From assembly GCA_045579105.1 (NCBI GenBank), contig JAZNLM010000064.1, forward strand, positions 1 through 19,804: a stretch of 19,804 nt of DNA, written 5' to 3'. Within the stretch, counting starts at the first letter, position 1. Each line of letters begins with the position of its first letter. Position numbers and translations under genes: made by a program. Shown here in pieces: positions 8,036 to 15,004 of the stretch. This DNA comes from Flemingiibacterium sp045579105 (GTDB lineage Bacteria > Bacillota > Clostridia > Oscillospirales > CAG-272). Under the pieces are notes generated by a model. The model was not told the origin of the DNA, did not search any database, and saw only the letters and a program-made list of their open reading frames with translations.

Positions 8036-8070
8036 AAAAAATGCATAGTATGTAAATTTTGAAAATACTA

Positions 8071-8099
8071 TAGACAAAGCGCGAAAAATGTTATATAAT
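8071..8099 (+). promoter_or_regulatory. Sigma-A type promoter of the foldase lipoprotein gene
   Basis: TAGACA (8071-8076) and TATAAT (8094-8099) are separated by 17 bp, 42 bp upstream of the ATG at 8141. Confidence 0.75.
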
Positions 8100-8140
8100 A
8101 AAGGTTGTACTATATTATCTATCATTCAGGAGAACAAAAA

Positions 8141-9250
8141 ATGAAAATATCCAGAATAGTAGCGTTAATATTAGCGCTCTGCACCGTACTTACCTTTGCC
8201 GTTGGATGCGGTACAAGCACGGATGCATTTATCACGTTCCGCGACACAGTGGTTGACCAGAATAAGTATATTTATATGATGTCCCACTTCAAGGCTCTTT
8301 ATCTGGCTTCTTACTTCGGATTTGGAGTTGACAACCCCGCTATCTGGGAGCAGGATATGGGCAACGGAGCTACCGTTGGCGACTATCTTGGTGCGATGGC
8401 GCTCTCTAACATAATGTCCATCGCGATGTACACACAGCTTTTTGACGAGTACGGACTTACCGTAACCGCTGAAGACACCGCAACTATAGATGAGCGCATA
8501 AACAAGCTTATTGATACTGTAGGAAGCGAGGCTCAGCTTGAAAAAGAGCTTTCAAAGTACGGCTCTGACATTGCTACTGTGAGAAGTGTGCTTACCGATT
8601 CCATCAAAGTATCAAGGCTTCAGGATTATCTTTTTGGGGAGAATGGTACAAAACCAATCACCGATGAGGATATAGAGAAGTACTACAAAGAAAACTATCA
8701 GCGCTGCAAGTTTATATTCATTCACAAGACGCAGGATTATGTATATGACGCAAAAGGCGAGCCTGTTTTTGACAACGATACTCAGAAGTTCGTTACCCGC
8801 GATATGACCGAAGAAGAGTGTGTTCAGAAGAAGGAGCTTTTTGAGGGAATCAAGGACAGAATAATAAACGGCGGTGAAGATTTTGAGGCTCTTCTTGAAC
8901 AGTATACGATGGAGTCTGGTATGAAGAAGTTTCCCGACGGTTATTATATAACCTCTTCCTCCACTTTTGTTCCTACCGAGGTTCGCGTTCTCCTTTCTAC
9001 TTTGGAAGTTGGCGATATAAAGAGCGTTGAAACTGATAACGGCTGGTATTTAGTCAAGTGCTACGAGCTTATAGACAGCGCTTGGAAGGACGAGACGTAT
9101 GCTGCTGCAATGTTCGATTCACTGCGTGCAACTGTCGTAAATCTTGCTATGAGTGAGCTTATCACTCCTTTTGCAGACGAAGTTGTTGTTGATACCAATA
9201 GCATTGAGAAGTATCCTATGTCTAAATTGACCCCTAATTTCGATTATTAA
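8141..9250 (+). CDS. PrsA/SurA-type peptidyl-prolyl isomerase lipoprotein
   Basis: Predicted extracytoplasmic foldase that helps secreted proteins fold outside the membrane. The N-terminus is a lipoprotein signal (MKISRIVALI..., hydrophobic core, AVGC with the lipidated Cys at residue 23). Residues 25-185 form a helical SurA-N-like region. Residues about 188-305 resemble a parvulin (PpiC) rotamase domain, with the beta strand CKFIFIHKT, the segment GGEDFEALLEQYTMESGMKKFPDGYY split by an inserted loop, and LEVGDIKSVETDNGWYLVK near its end. The 369-aa length suits PrsA relatives. The start is ATG 8141 with AGGAGA at 7 nt; an in-frame TTG at 8105 lies too close to the promoter. PrsA-like genes often sit beside pth-mfd in Clostridia. 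Family assignment is good; client proteins are unknown. Confidence 0.82.
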   Translation: MKISRIVALILALCTVLTFAVGCGTSTDAFITFRDTVVDQNKYIYMMSHFKALYLASYFGFGVDNPAIWEQDMGNGATVGDYLGAMALSNIMSIAMYTQLFDEYGLTVTAEDTATIDERINKLIDTVGSEAQLEKELSKYGSDIATVRSVLTDSIKVSRLQDYLFGENGTKPITDEDIEKYYKENYQRCKFIFIHKTQDYVYDAKGEPVFDNDTQKFVTRDMTEEECVQKKELFEGIKDRIINGGEDFEALLEQYTMESGMKKFPDGYYITSSSTFVPTEVRVLLSTLEVGDIKSVETDNGWYLVKCYELIDSAWKDETYAAAMFDSLRATVVNLAMSELITPFADEVVVDTNSIEKYPMSKLTPNFDY

Positions 9251-9269
9251 ACACGAATAAAATAAAAGG

Positions 9270-9300
9270 AACGGCGGTTTATTTCCGCCGTTTCTTATTT
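9270..9300. terminator. Bidirectional terminator between convergent genes
   Basis: AACGGCGG (9270-9277) pairs with CCGCCGTT (9285-9292) around TTTATTT. The plus strand continues T-rich (TTTCTTATTT). The minus strand continues CCTTTTATTTTATT, so both directions can terminate. The last codons and the stop of the minus-strand flavin-reductase gene lie inside the hairpin. Confidence 0.85.
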
Positions 9301-9914
9301 CTATTATTGTTGTTGTGTGCAGCTTTGCGGCGCTTTTCAGTACTCCTTTTGCGCACCGAGAAGCCGAAGTCACCAATCTTTCTGCCGAGAGCGAAATAAT
9401 CGCCGTGGGAGTATGCAATAAGCTTTGCGCGTTCAAGATGAAGCGCACCTTTTTCATCGAGCAGTTCCGGTGAAACGTTCACGGCAACGATATTGGCAAG
9501 GAACATATCGTGTGTGCCGAGTGGTACGATATCGTAAACGCGGCACTCTAGGTTTATCGGGCTTTCCGCTATAACGGGTGTGTCCTCAAGCTCGTGAGCG
9601 GGTACGGCGGTCATATTGCATTTTTCGAATTTATCAATATCACGTCCCGAACGCACACCGCAGAAATCTGTGGCGCGTGCAAGGTCTTCGGTGGTTAAGT
9701 TAATAACGAATTTGCCCGTTTGCTTGATTATCTCATATGAGTAACGTGACGGACGTATGGACACGTATGTTTTCGCCGGATCAGAGTTGATGATACCCGT
9801 CCAACCTACGGTTATAGCGTTGGGTTTATCGAGAGTGCCGCAGCTTACCATAACTGCAGGTAGGGGAGCGAGCAAAGTGCCGCCTTTCCATTTGATCTTT
9901 TTGTTTTCGGTCAT
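9279..9914 (-). CDS. Flavin reductase-like (FMN-binding split barrel) protein
   Basis: A 211-aa member of the flavin reductase-like domain family, which bind FMN and reduce flavins or iron/flavin-linked acceptors with NAD(P)H. Visible family features are the opening PLPAVMVSCG-x-x-x-KPNAITVGWTG, SIRPSRYSYE, TGKFVINLTTEDL and the DFCGVRSGRDIDKF segment, where substrate and flavin usually bind. Next come PINLECRVYDIVPLGTHDMFLANIVAVNV and YSHGDYFALG. The start is ATG 9914 with GGAGA 6 nt upstream; a longer frame to 9959 would overlap the -10 region. The C-terminus has an odd basic Asn-rich tail (KRSTEKRRKAAHNNNNRNKKRRK region) beyond the fold. It is transcribed alone from its own promoter, divergent from the T-box unit. 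Substrate unknown. Confidence 0.87.
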   Translation of the reverse strand: MTENKKIKWKGGTLLAPLPAVMVSCGTLDKPNAITVGWTGIINSDPAKTYVSIRPSRYSYEIIKQTGKFVINLTTEDLARATDFCGVRSGRDIDKFEKCNMTAVPAHELEDTPVIAESPINLECRVYDIVPLGTHDMFLANIVAVNVSPELLDEKGALHLERAKLIAYSHGDYFALGRKIGDFGFSVRKRSTEKRRKAAHNNNNRNKKRRK

Positions 9915-9947
9915 TTTTATTCTCCGTACTGATTTGTATGTACTAAT

Positions 9948-9976
9948 ATGATATACCAAAAGGCGCTGTATGTCAA
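9948..9976 (-). promoter_or_regulatory. Sigma-A type promoter of the flavin-reductase-like gene
   Basis: Read on the minus strand, TTGACA (9976-9971) and TATCAT (9953-9948) are separated by 17 bp, 33 bp upstream of the ATG at 9914. Confidence 0.82.
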
Positions 9977-9999
9977 TACAAAATTTTTTAGAAAAACTC

Positions 10000-10028
10000 T
10001 TGACAAATCCACTTTAGTGTGCTATAAT
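10000..10028 (+). promoter_or_regulatory. Full-consensus promoter of the T-box/ligase unit
   Basis: TTGACA (10000-10005), 17 bp, TATAAT (10023-10028) match the sigma-A consensus exactly. Transcription would start near 10035, just before the T-box leader. Strong initiation with downstream attenuation is the normal T-box design. Confidence 0.92.
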
Positions 10029-10035
10029 GCTATAT

Positions 10036-10306
10036 AAATAAAGGCTATGACGAAGACGGTTAAGGTTTTACCCCTTCAGAGAGTCGGCGGGTGGTGCGAG
10101 CCGATGCGGTGTTCCTTTGTAACCAATCACTTCCGAGCTTGGAACCGAAAGCCATTGCGGTAAGTAGACTTCCACGTGATGCCGCGTAAGAGCAGAGGGC
10201 TTGTCGGAGTCCGTAAAGAGGCGTGAAAACGCAATTTGAGTGGTACCGCGGAATAGTTAAAATTCCGTCTCAAAGCTTGGGTTTAACCTGCTTTGGGGCG
10301 TTTTTT
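10036..10306 (+). promoter_or_regulatory. T-box riboswitch 1 (tentatively Ile-specific)
   Basis: A T-box leader senses an uncharged tRNA and lets transcription continue past a terminator. Stem I closes with GGCT (10043-10046) and AGCC (10150-10153). It has the conserved CAGAGAGT and the GGTGGTGCGA distal element (10078-10100). The stem II/pseudoknot region follows, with GTAAGTAG near 10160. The T-box core GAGTGGTACCGCGG is at 10239-10252. The bulge TGGT pairs with tRNA 3' ends having A73. TTTGAG (10235-10240) can pair with CTCAAA (10269-10274) to form the antiterminator, which excludes the terminator. I place the specifier at ATC (10126-10128), before the conserved ACTTCC-GAGC string, giving isoleucine. 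TTC at 10131-10133 (Phe) is the main alternative. T-box identity is firm; the specifier is tentative. Confidence 0.93.
10266..10306 (+). terminator. Regulated terminator of T-box 1
   Basis: CGTCTCAAAGC (10266-10276) pairs over 11 bp (three G-T pairs or fewer) with GCTTTGGGGCG (10290-10300), followed by TTTTTT. Its left arm overlaps the antiterminator pairing CTCAAA, so the two folds are mutually exclusive. Confidence 0.9.
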
Positions 10307-10371
10307 GTTTACCGCACAAACTGCGCTATGCTTACCTTCCGAATAATCTATTTATTTTTGGAGGAATTGTT

Positions 10372-12660
10372 ATGGAAAACAAATTGAGAGAAATTGCCGA
10401 GCGACTTGTGGCACTCCGTGAAATCATGGGGCTTTCTACTGCAGAAATGGCAGAACGTACGGGGGTCAGTGAGGCGGAGTATATTTCCGTTGAGGCTGGC
10501 GAATCCGATTTTAGCTTTACATTTATACATAAATGCGCACAGACCTTCGGGGTTGATGCTACTGATATTCTCAAAGGCTCAAGCCCAACGCTTTCCTCTT
10601 TCTCTGTTACAAAATCAGGAGAGGGACTTCCGATTGTACGCCGGAAGGGCTTCAGATACAATAATTTAGCGCCGCTTTTTAAAAATAAGACTGCCGAGCC
10701 GTTCGTTGTTACTGCAACTTATCACGAGGGTGAGGCTGATAAGCCGATAAAGCTCGCAACTCACGATGGACAGGAGTTTGACTATATCCTTGAGGGTAAG
10801 CTCAAGGTACAGATTGATGACCACGTCGAGGTGCTTTCCGAGGGCGACTCTATTTACTACAACAGCGGTACGCCTCATGGTATGGTGGCGTATAGTGGCG
10901 ACTGCAAGTTTCTCGCGGTTGTAATCGATGCCGAGGGTAAGGCGTATGATTATGAGGCACCCACTATTGTAAAAACCCCTACCATTGTTTCTGAGGAAAG
11001 GACTGGAGCGGTTTGGGAGAACTTCATCGAAACCACGCTTGACGATAAAGGCGTGCTTAACTCCATTTCCTTCAAAAACGAGGATAAATTCAACTTCGGT
11101 TTTGACGTTGTGGATGCAATCGCGGTGAAAAATCCCGATAAGCTCGCTATGCTTCATCTGTCTGCAGACAAGACAGAACGCCGTTTCACCTTCGGTGATA
11201 TGGCAAAGCTTTCTGCAAAGGCTGCAAACTATTTCGAGTCACTCGGTATCAAAAAGGGTGACCGCGTTCTGGTAGTTTTAAAGCGCCATTGGCAGTTTTG
11301 GGTTACTATCACTGCGCTTCACAAGATGGGAGTTGTTATCATTCCCGCGACGAATCTGCTTGTTGAGCATGATTTCGAGTACCGTTTTAATTCGGCGGGC
11401 GTATCTGCGGTTATCTGTACCGCAGACGGCGACGTTGCGCATCAGGCAGAGCTTGGTGCGGCAAAATGTGAGTCGATCAAGACAAAAATCCTTTGTTGTG
11501 GAAATGAAGTCAAGGAAATGGACGGATGGAGAAAATTTGAAGAATTCGAATATTTCTCTGACATCTACGAACGCACCGATGATACTGCGTGCGGGGACGA
11601 TCCTATTCTCATGTTTTTTACATCAGGTACTACCGGATATCCGAAAATTGCAACGCATAGCTGTAAATATGCGCTCGGTCACTTTATCACCGCTAAATAT
11701 TGGCACAACGTAGATCCGAACGGACTTCATTTCACAATCTCCGACACGGGTTGGGGTAAGGCGCTCTGGGGTAAGTACTACGGTCAGTGGCTTAACGAAG
11801 CGGCTGTATTTACCTACGACTTCAACAAGTTCGAGGCGCACGATATTATGCCGATGTTTGCGAAATACGGCATCACCACATTCTGCGCACCGCCTACGAT
11901 GTACCGATTCTTTATTAAAGAGGATCTCTCGAAGTATGATCTTTCGAGCATCAAATATTCTACTACCGCGGGTGAGGCACTCAACCCCGAGGTATGGCAG
12001 CAGTGGATAAAGGCCACAGGAGTTATGCTTATGGAAGGCTTCGGTCAGACCGAAACCACACTTGCGCTTGCTAACCTTGTTGGGATGACACCCAAGCCTG
12101 GATCAATGGGCAAGCCGAGTCCGCTTTACGACGTTCAGATTCTCGATCCCGATGGCAAGAGATGTGCAGTTGGTGAAACGGGTGAAATTTGCATCCGTAC
12201 CGCAGAGCATGTTCCGTGCGGACTTTTCCTCGGCTATTATGCAAACGAAGAAAAGACCAAGGAAGCATGGCACGACGGCTACTACCACACGGGCGATACC
12301 GCGTGGATGGACGAGGACGGCTACTATTGGTACGTGGGACGTACCGACGACCTTATCAAGTCGAGTGGCTACCGCATTGGTCCGTTTGAGATCGAGTCGG
12401 TAATAATGGAGCTTCCGTATGTTCTCGAGTGTGCAATTACCGCAGCTCCCGACGAGATTCGCGGTCAGGTTGTAAAGGCTTCTATCGTGCTCGTTAAGGG
12501 CAAAGAGGGAAATGACGCGCTTAAGAAGGAGATTCAGGAGTACGTCAAGACTCACACCGCGCCATATAAGTATCCGCGTATAGTTGAGTTTATGGATGAG
12601 CTTCCCAAGACGATAAGCGGCAAGATTCGCCGTGTAGAGCTTCGCGGAGAGAATAAATAA
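10372..12660 (+). CDS. HTH-cupin-acyl-CoA ligase fusion protein
   Basis: A 762-aa three-module protein. Residues 1-65 form an XRE-type helix-turn-helix (AERLVALREIMGLSTAEMAERTGVS). Residues about 95-190 form a cupin_2 barrel (THDGQEFDYILEGKLKVQID, SGTPHGMVAY). Residues about 225-762 form an ANL-superfamily AMP-binding ligase, which would activate a carboxylic acid to acyl-AMP and then acyl-CoA. Ligase motifs are intact: FFTSGTTGYPK (P-loop), DTGWGKALWG (as in medium-chain acyl-CoA synthetases), MEGFGQTETT, HTGDTAWMDEDGYYWYVGRTDD, SSGYRIGPFEIES and the C-terminal catalytic Lys in PKTISGKIRR. The start is ATG 10372 with GGAGGA 7 nt upstream. Control by T-box 1 implies expression on amino-acid starvation, which points to a biosynthetic role. 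I infer branched-chain acyl substrates, but sequence alone does not show this. Confidence 0.9.
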   Translation: MENKLREIAERLVALREIMGLSTAEMAERTGVSEAEYISVEAGESDFSFTFIHKCAQTFGVDATDILKGSSPTLSSFSVTKSGEGLPIVRRKGFRYNNLAPLFKNKTAEPFVVTATYHEGEADKPIKLATHDGQEFDYILEGKLKVQIDDHVEVLSEGDSIYYNSGTPHGMVAYSGDCKFLAVVIDAEGKAYDYEAPTIVKTPTIVSEERTGAVWENFIETTLDDKGVLNSISFKNEDKFNFGFDVVDAIAVKNPDKLAMLHLSADKTERRFTFGDMAKLSAKAANYFESLGIKKGDRVLVVLKRHWQFWVTITALHKMGVVIIPATNLLVEHDFEYRFNSAGVSAVICTADGDVAHQAELGAAKCESIKTKILCCGNEVKEMDGWRKFEEFEYFSDIYERTDDTACGDDPILMFFTSGTTGYPKIATHSCKYALGHFITAKYWHNVDPNGLHFTISDTGWGKALWGKYYGQWLNEAAVFTYDFNKFEAHDIMPMFAKYGITTFCAPPTMYRFFIKEDLSKYDLSSIKYSTTAGEALNPEVWQQWIKATGVMLMEGFGQTETTLALANLVGMTPKPGSMGKPSPLYDVQILDPDGKRCAVGETGEICIRTAEHVPCGLFLGYYANEEKTKEAWHDGYYHTGDTAWMDEDGYYWYVGRTDDLIKSSGYRIGPFEIESVIMELPYVLECAITAAPDEIRGQVVKASIVLVKGKEGNDALKKEIQEYVKTHTAPYKYPRIVEFMDELPKTISGKIRRVELRGENK

Positions 12661-12695
12661 AAATATGGGCTGACCGAGAGGTCAGCCCATATTTT
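12661..12695 (+). terminator. Rho-independent terminator of the fusion-ligase gene
   Basis: A 15-bp perfect stem AAATATGGGCTGACC (12661-12675) pairs with GGTCAGCCCATATTT (12680-12694) around a GAGA tetraloop and ends in T. It directly follows the stop codon. Confidence 0.92.
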
Positions 12696-12714
12696 GGCGC
12701 GAATGCATGTGAAC

Positions 12715-12748
12715 AAAAAATCGGACGATTAAAGTCGTCCGATTTTTT
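12715..12748 (-). terminator. Terminator of the paaK-ACT operon (symmetric)
   Basis: TCGGACGA (12721-12728) pairs with TCGTCCGA (12735-12742), flanked by A6 and T6. It therefore works in either direction. It lies 2 bp past the stop of the minus-strand ACT gene and backs up the plus-strand terminator. Confidence 0.9.
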
Positions 12749-12750
12749 CA

Positions 12751-13182
12751 TTATAATTTTGCGATATCCGCATCTGTTACAAGGTGGAAGCCTGCGTCCA
12801 CAAGTGCCGCTTCTGCCGCCGCGTTATTCGCAACGCGAAGCACCATATAAGCGTGCTTTTCGGTGCGCAGCATAAAAGCGTACATATATTCAACGTTTAT
12901 TCCCACATCAGAGAGAACGCGAAGCGCGGAATTAAGCTTGCCCGGAGCATCACCTATCTTCACACCGACAACCTCGGTTACTTTTATAAGATATCCCGCA
13001 TCGGACAGCGCCTTTTCAGCAGTTTCTTCGCCGTTGACTATAAGACGGAGTATGCCGAAATCTTCGGTTTCTGCGATTGAAAGAGCACGGAGATTTACAC
13101 CGCTGTTCGCTAGCGTTTCCGTTACGGACACGAGCGTACCTTGCCTGTTTTCAACGAAAACAGTTATCTGCTTGATTGCCAT
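12751..13182 (-). CDS. Tandem ACT-domain protein, PaaK-associated
   Basis: A 143-aa protein made of two ACT domains. The first begins KQITVFVENRQGTLVSVTETLANSGVNLRALS (about residues 4-35). The second begins VGVKIGDAPGKLNSALRVLSDVGINVEYMYAF (about 73-104). ACT domains bind amino acids allosterically, and this paired form is often found next to paaK in anaerobes. The likely role is to sense an aromatic or other amino acid and modulate the neighbouring ligase or pathway; this is inferred from context. There is no catalytic or DNA-binding domain. The start is ATG 13182 with GGAG 8 nt upstream. The SD follows the paaK stop, with 16 bp between the genes, so the two are co-transcribed and probably translationally coupled. 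Confidence 0.9.
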   Translation of the reverse strand: MAIKQITVFVENRQGTLVSVTETLANSGVNLRALSIAETEDFGILRLIVNGEETAEKALSDAGYLIKVTEVVGVKIGDAPGKLNSALRVLSDVGINVEYMYAFMLRTEKHAYMVLRVANNAAAEAALVDAGFHLVTDADIAKL

Positions 13183-13198
13183 AATTATACTCCTTCCT

Positions 13199-14506
13199 TT
13201 ATATAAGCTTGCGTTTGTCGATTACACGTACTGCCTTGCCTTCACTGCGAGTGATAGACTTCGGCGCAACGAGATGCACCGTGGGATTTATTCCAAGCAT
13301 AATTTTCATGGCTTCTGTAAGCGATTTTTCCATTTTAAGAATATCACTTACAATGTCGGTGAACTGATCGGGATTCATTTCAACGTTTACTTCGAAGGTG
13401 TCGTTATTATTTACGCGGTCAACTACTATTTGATAGTTCGGCTGATAACCCTCGTTTAAAAGTACCGTTTCGATCTGACTCGGGAACACGTTTACGCCGC
13501 GGATGATGAGCATATCGTCCGTACGTCCCATAGGCTTTGCCATTTTGATAAGCGTTCTGCCGCATGAGCATTTTTCACGCGAGAGTACGCATATGTCACG
13601 TGTGCGGTATCGGAGAAGTGGGAACGCTTCTTTGTCGAGCGCGGTGAATACAAGCTCACCCTTTTCACCATCAGGGAGAACCTCACCCGTTTCGGGATCA
13701 ATAATTTCTGGGTAGAAGTGGTCCTCATTTACGTGCATACCCGTCTGCTCCGAGCATTCGAATGCTACGCCGGGGCCGGACGTTTCGGTAAGGCCGTAAA
13801 TGTCATATGCCTTGATACCAAGCGTTTCTTCGATATTACGGCGCATCTCCTCTGTCCACGGCTCTGCTCCGAAGATACCTGCTTTAAGCGGGATATCCTC
13901 GGGCTTGTAACCCTGTTCTTTAAGGCTCTCGCCTATGTAAGCCGCATAAGACGGCGTGCAGCAGATGATCGTTGCCCCGAGATCGTTCATAAACTGTATC
14001 TGACGTTCGGTGTTACCCGAGGACATCGGAAGTGTAAGACAGCCGACTTTGTGCGAACCGCCGTGAAGTCCGGCGCCGCCGGTGAACAGTCCATATCCGT
14101 ATGCAACCTGACAAACGTCTTCTTTAGTTCCGCCTGCCGCAACGATAGCCCGTGCACAGCAATCTTCCCAAAGGTCAACGTCGTGCTGTGTGTAGAAAGC
14201 TACAACGCGGCGTCCGGTCGTTCCCGATGTGGAGTGTATTCTTACACATTCGGAAAGTGGCTTTGCCAAAAGTCCGTACGGATATGCATCACGCAGATCG
14301 GACTTCTGAAGGAAGGGAAGTTTGTGAAGATCCTCTATTCCGTTAATGTCGTCGGGGCTTACACCCTTTTCATCCATAAGTGCTTTGTAATAGGGGACGT
14401 TTTCATAAACGTGTTTTACCTGTTTGACGAGCTTTTCTGACTGAAGGGCGCGCATTTCTTCGCACGACATAGTTTCAGCTTCTTTTTGATAATAATTCTG
14501 TGCCAT
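13199..14506 (-). CDS. paaK: Phenylacetate-CoA ligase (PaaK family)
   Basis: An ANL-superfamily ligase that joins phenylacetate or a related aryl acid to CoA with ATP. Motifs: HSTSGTTGRRVVAFYT (P-loop), YGYGLFTGGAGLHGG, IFGAEPWTEEMR, YDIYGLTETSGPGVAFEC, PLLRYRTRDIC, CSCGRTLIKMAKPMGRTDDMLIIRGVNVFPSQIE and the C-terminal catalytic Lys in SEGKAVRV. The length of 435 aa matches the family. I choose ATG 14506 (MAQNYY) because the SD AAGGAAGG (14516-14523) is 9 nt upstream. The in-frame ATG at 14515 abuts the SD with no spacing. The gene heads a minus-strand operon with the ACT protein, under T-box 2. A starvation-type switch suggests aryl-acid activation for aromatic amino-acid synthesis rather than degradation. 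Confidence 0.93.
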   Translation of the reverse strand: MAQNYYQKEAETMSCEEMRALQSEKLVKQVKHVYENVPYYKALMDEKGVSPDDINGIEDLHKLPFLQKSDLRDAYPYGLLAKPLSECVRIHSTSGTTGRRVVAFYTQHDVDLWEDCCARAIVAAGGTKEDVCQVAYGYGLFTGGAGLHGGSHKVGCLTLPMSSGNTERQIQFMNDLGATIICCTPSYAAYIGESLKEQGYKPEDIPLKAGIFGAEPWTEEMRRNIEETLGIKAYDIYGLTETSGPGVAFECSEQTGMHVNEDHFYPEIIDPETGEVLPDGEKGELVFTALDKEAFPLLRYRTRDICVLSREKCSCGRTLIKMAKPMGRTDDMLIIRGVNVFPSQIETVLLNEGYQPNYQIVVDRVNNNDTFEVNVEMNPDQFTDIVSDILKMEKSLTEAMKIMLGINPTVHLVAPKSITRSEGKAVRVIDKRKLI

Positions 14507-14551
14507 TGTTTTCATCCTTCCTTGTGATTGTGGATGTAAGAGGTCTTAAAA

Positions 14552-14584
14552 CAAAAAAGCCTCTGCATCCCAAAGATACAGAGG
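14552..14584 (-). terminator. Regulated terminator of T-box 2
   Basis: Read on the minus strand, CCTCTGTATC (14584-14575) pairs with GATGCAGAGG (14569-14560) around TTTGG, followed by C and TTTTTT. The left arm is shared with the antiterminator. Confidence 0.9.
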
Positions 14585-14833
14585 ACGAGAATTTTATTCC
14601 CGTGGTACCACCTCAGTTTACCGCTATCTCACGACAGCGGCCTTGTTCGGTACTAACATACCGTAGCCCTGTAACGGGAACTCCCGTCGCAGCCTACTGA
14701 AAACAGTCTGACTGTTCGTTCGGTGCGCTGCTCGCAGAATGAATTCGACCCGAGATCCCCATTGCCTTGCACCAACCGGCAACTCTCTGTAGGTTCACAT
14801 AGAGTGTACTTGTTTCTGATCGTAGCATTTATT
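14552..14833 (-). promoter_or_regulatory. T-box riboswitch 2 (tentatively Phe-specific)
   Basis: On the minus strand the leader carries AAGTA (specifier-loop 5' side), then CAGAGAGT and GGTTGGTGCAA within the stem TGCC/GGCA. These are followed by CAGTAGG with a GACGGG/CCCGTT pairing, and the T-box core GAGGTGGTACCACGGG (14614-14599). TGGT demands a tRNA with A73. The specifier is read as TTC (plus-strand 14741-14743), directly after GAA and followed by A, then ATTCTGCGAGC. This calls for tRNA-Phe(GAA), which has A73 in bacteria. GAGG of the core can pair with CCTC of the terminator arm to form the antiterminator. The leader precedes paaK. T-box identity is firm; the specifier is probable. Confidence 0.94.
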
Positions 14834-14839
14834 GTGCTT

Positions 14840-14868
14840 ATTATATCACTTTACACCGGTAAAGTCAA
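14840..14868 (-). promoter_or_regulatory. Sigma-A promoter of the T-box 2/paaK operon
   Basis: Read on the minus strand, TTGACT (14868-14863) and TATAAT (14845-14840) are separated by 17 bp, just upstream of the T-box leader. Confidence 0.9.
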
Positions 14869-14925
14869 GGGGTTTTTGAAAAAATCCAAAAGTTTTTGGG
14901 GTGAAATCGGTCTTTTGATATTATA

Positions 14926-14954
14926 TTGACATCGTGCGAATTTTGGAGTATAAT
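14926..14954 (+). promoter_or_regulatory. Full-consensus promoter of the Thr/Glu-rich lipoprotein gene
   Basis: TTGACA (14926-14931), 17 bp, TATAAT (14949-14954). It is divergent from the paaK promoter, with about 58 bp between the two -35 boxes. Confidence 0.9.
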
Positions 14955-15004
14955 TAACGTACAATACCTAAATGTGGCAATACCATAGATTGACGGAGAT
15001 AATG

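Noticed and set aside
10139..10141. TGG in T-box 1 as a tryptophan specifier
   Set aside because: It lies downstream of the GAGC string rather than in the specifier position, and bacterial tRNA-Trp has G73, whereas the bulge TGGT calls for A73.
12661..12748. Adjacent palindromes as possible mobile-element ends or a recombination site
   Set aside because: Each has the stem-loop plus T-run form of a terminator and sits right after a stop codon of a converging gene; no duplications or transposase are near.
14723..14929. Small plus-strand open frame over the T-box 2 region
   Set aside because: The sequence is explained by the minus-strand T-box leader and promoter; no SD precedes the frame.
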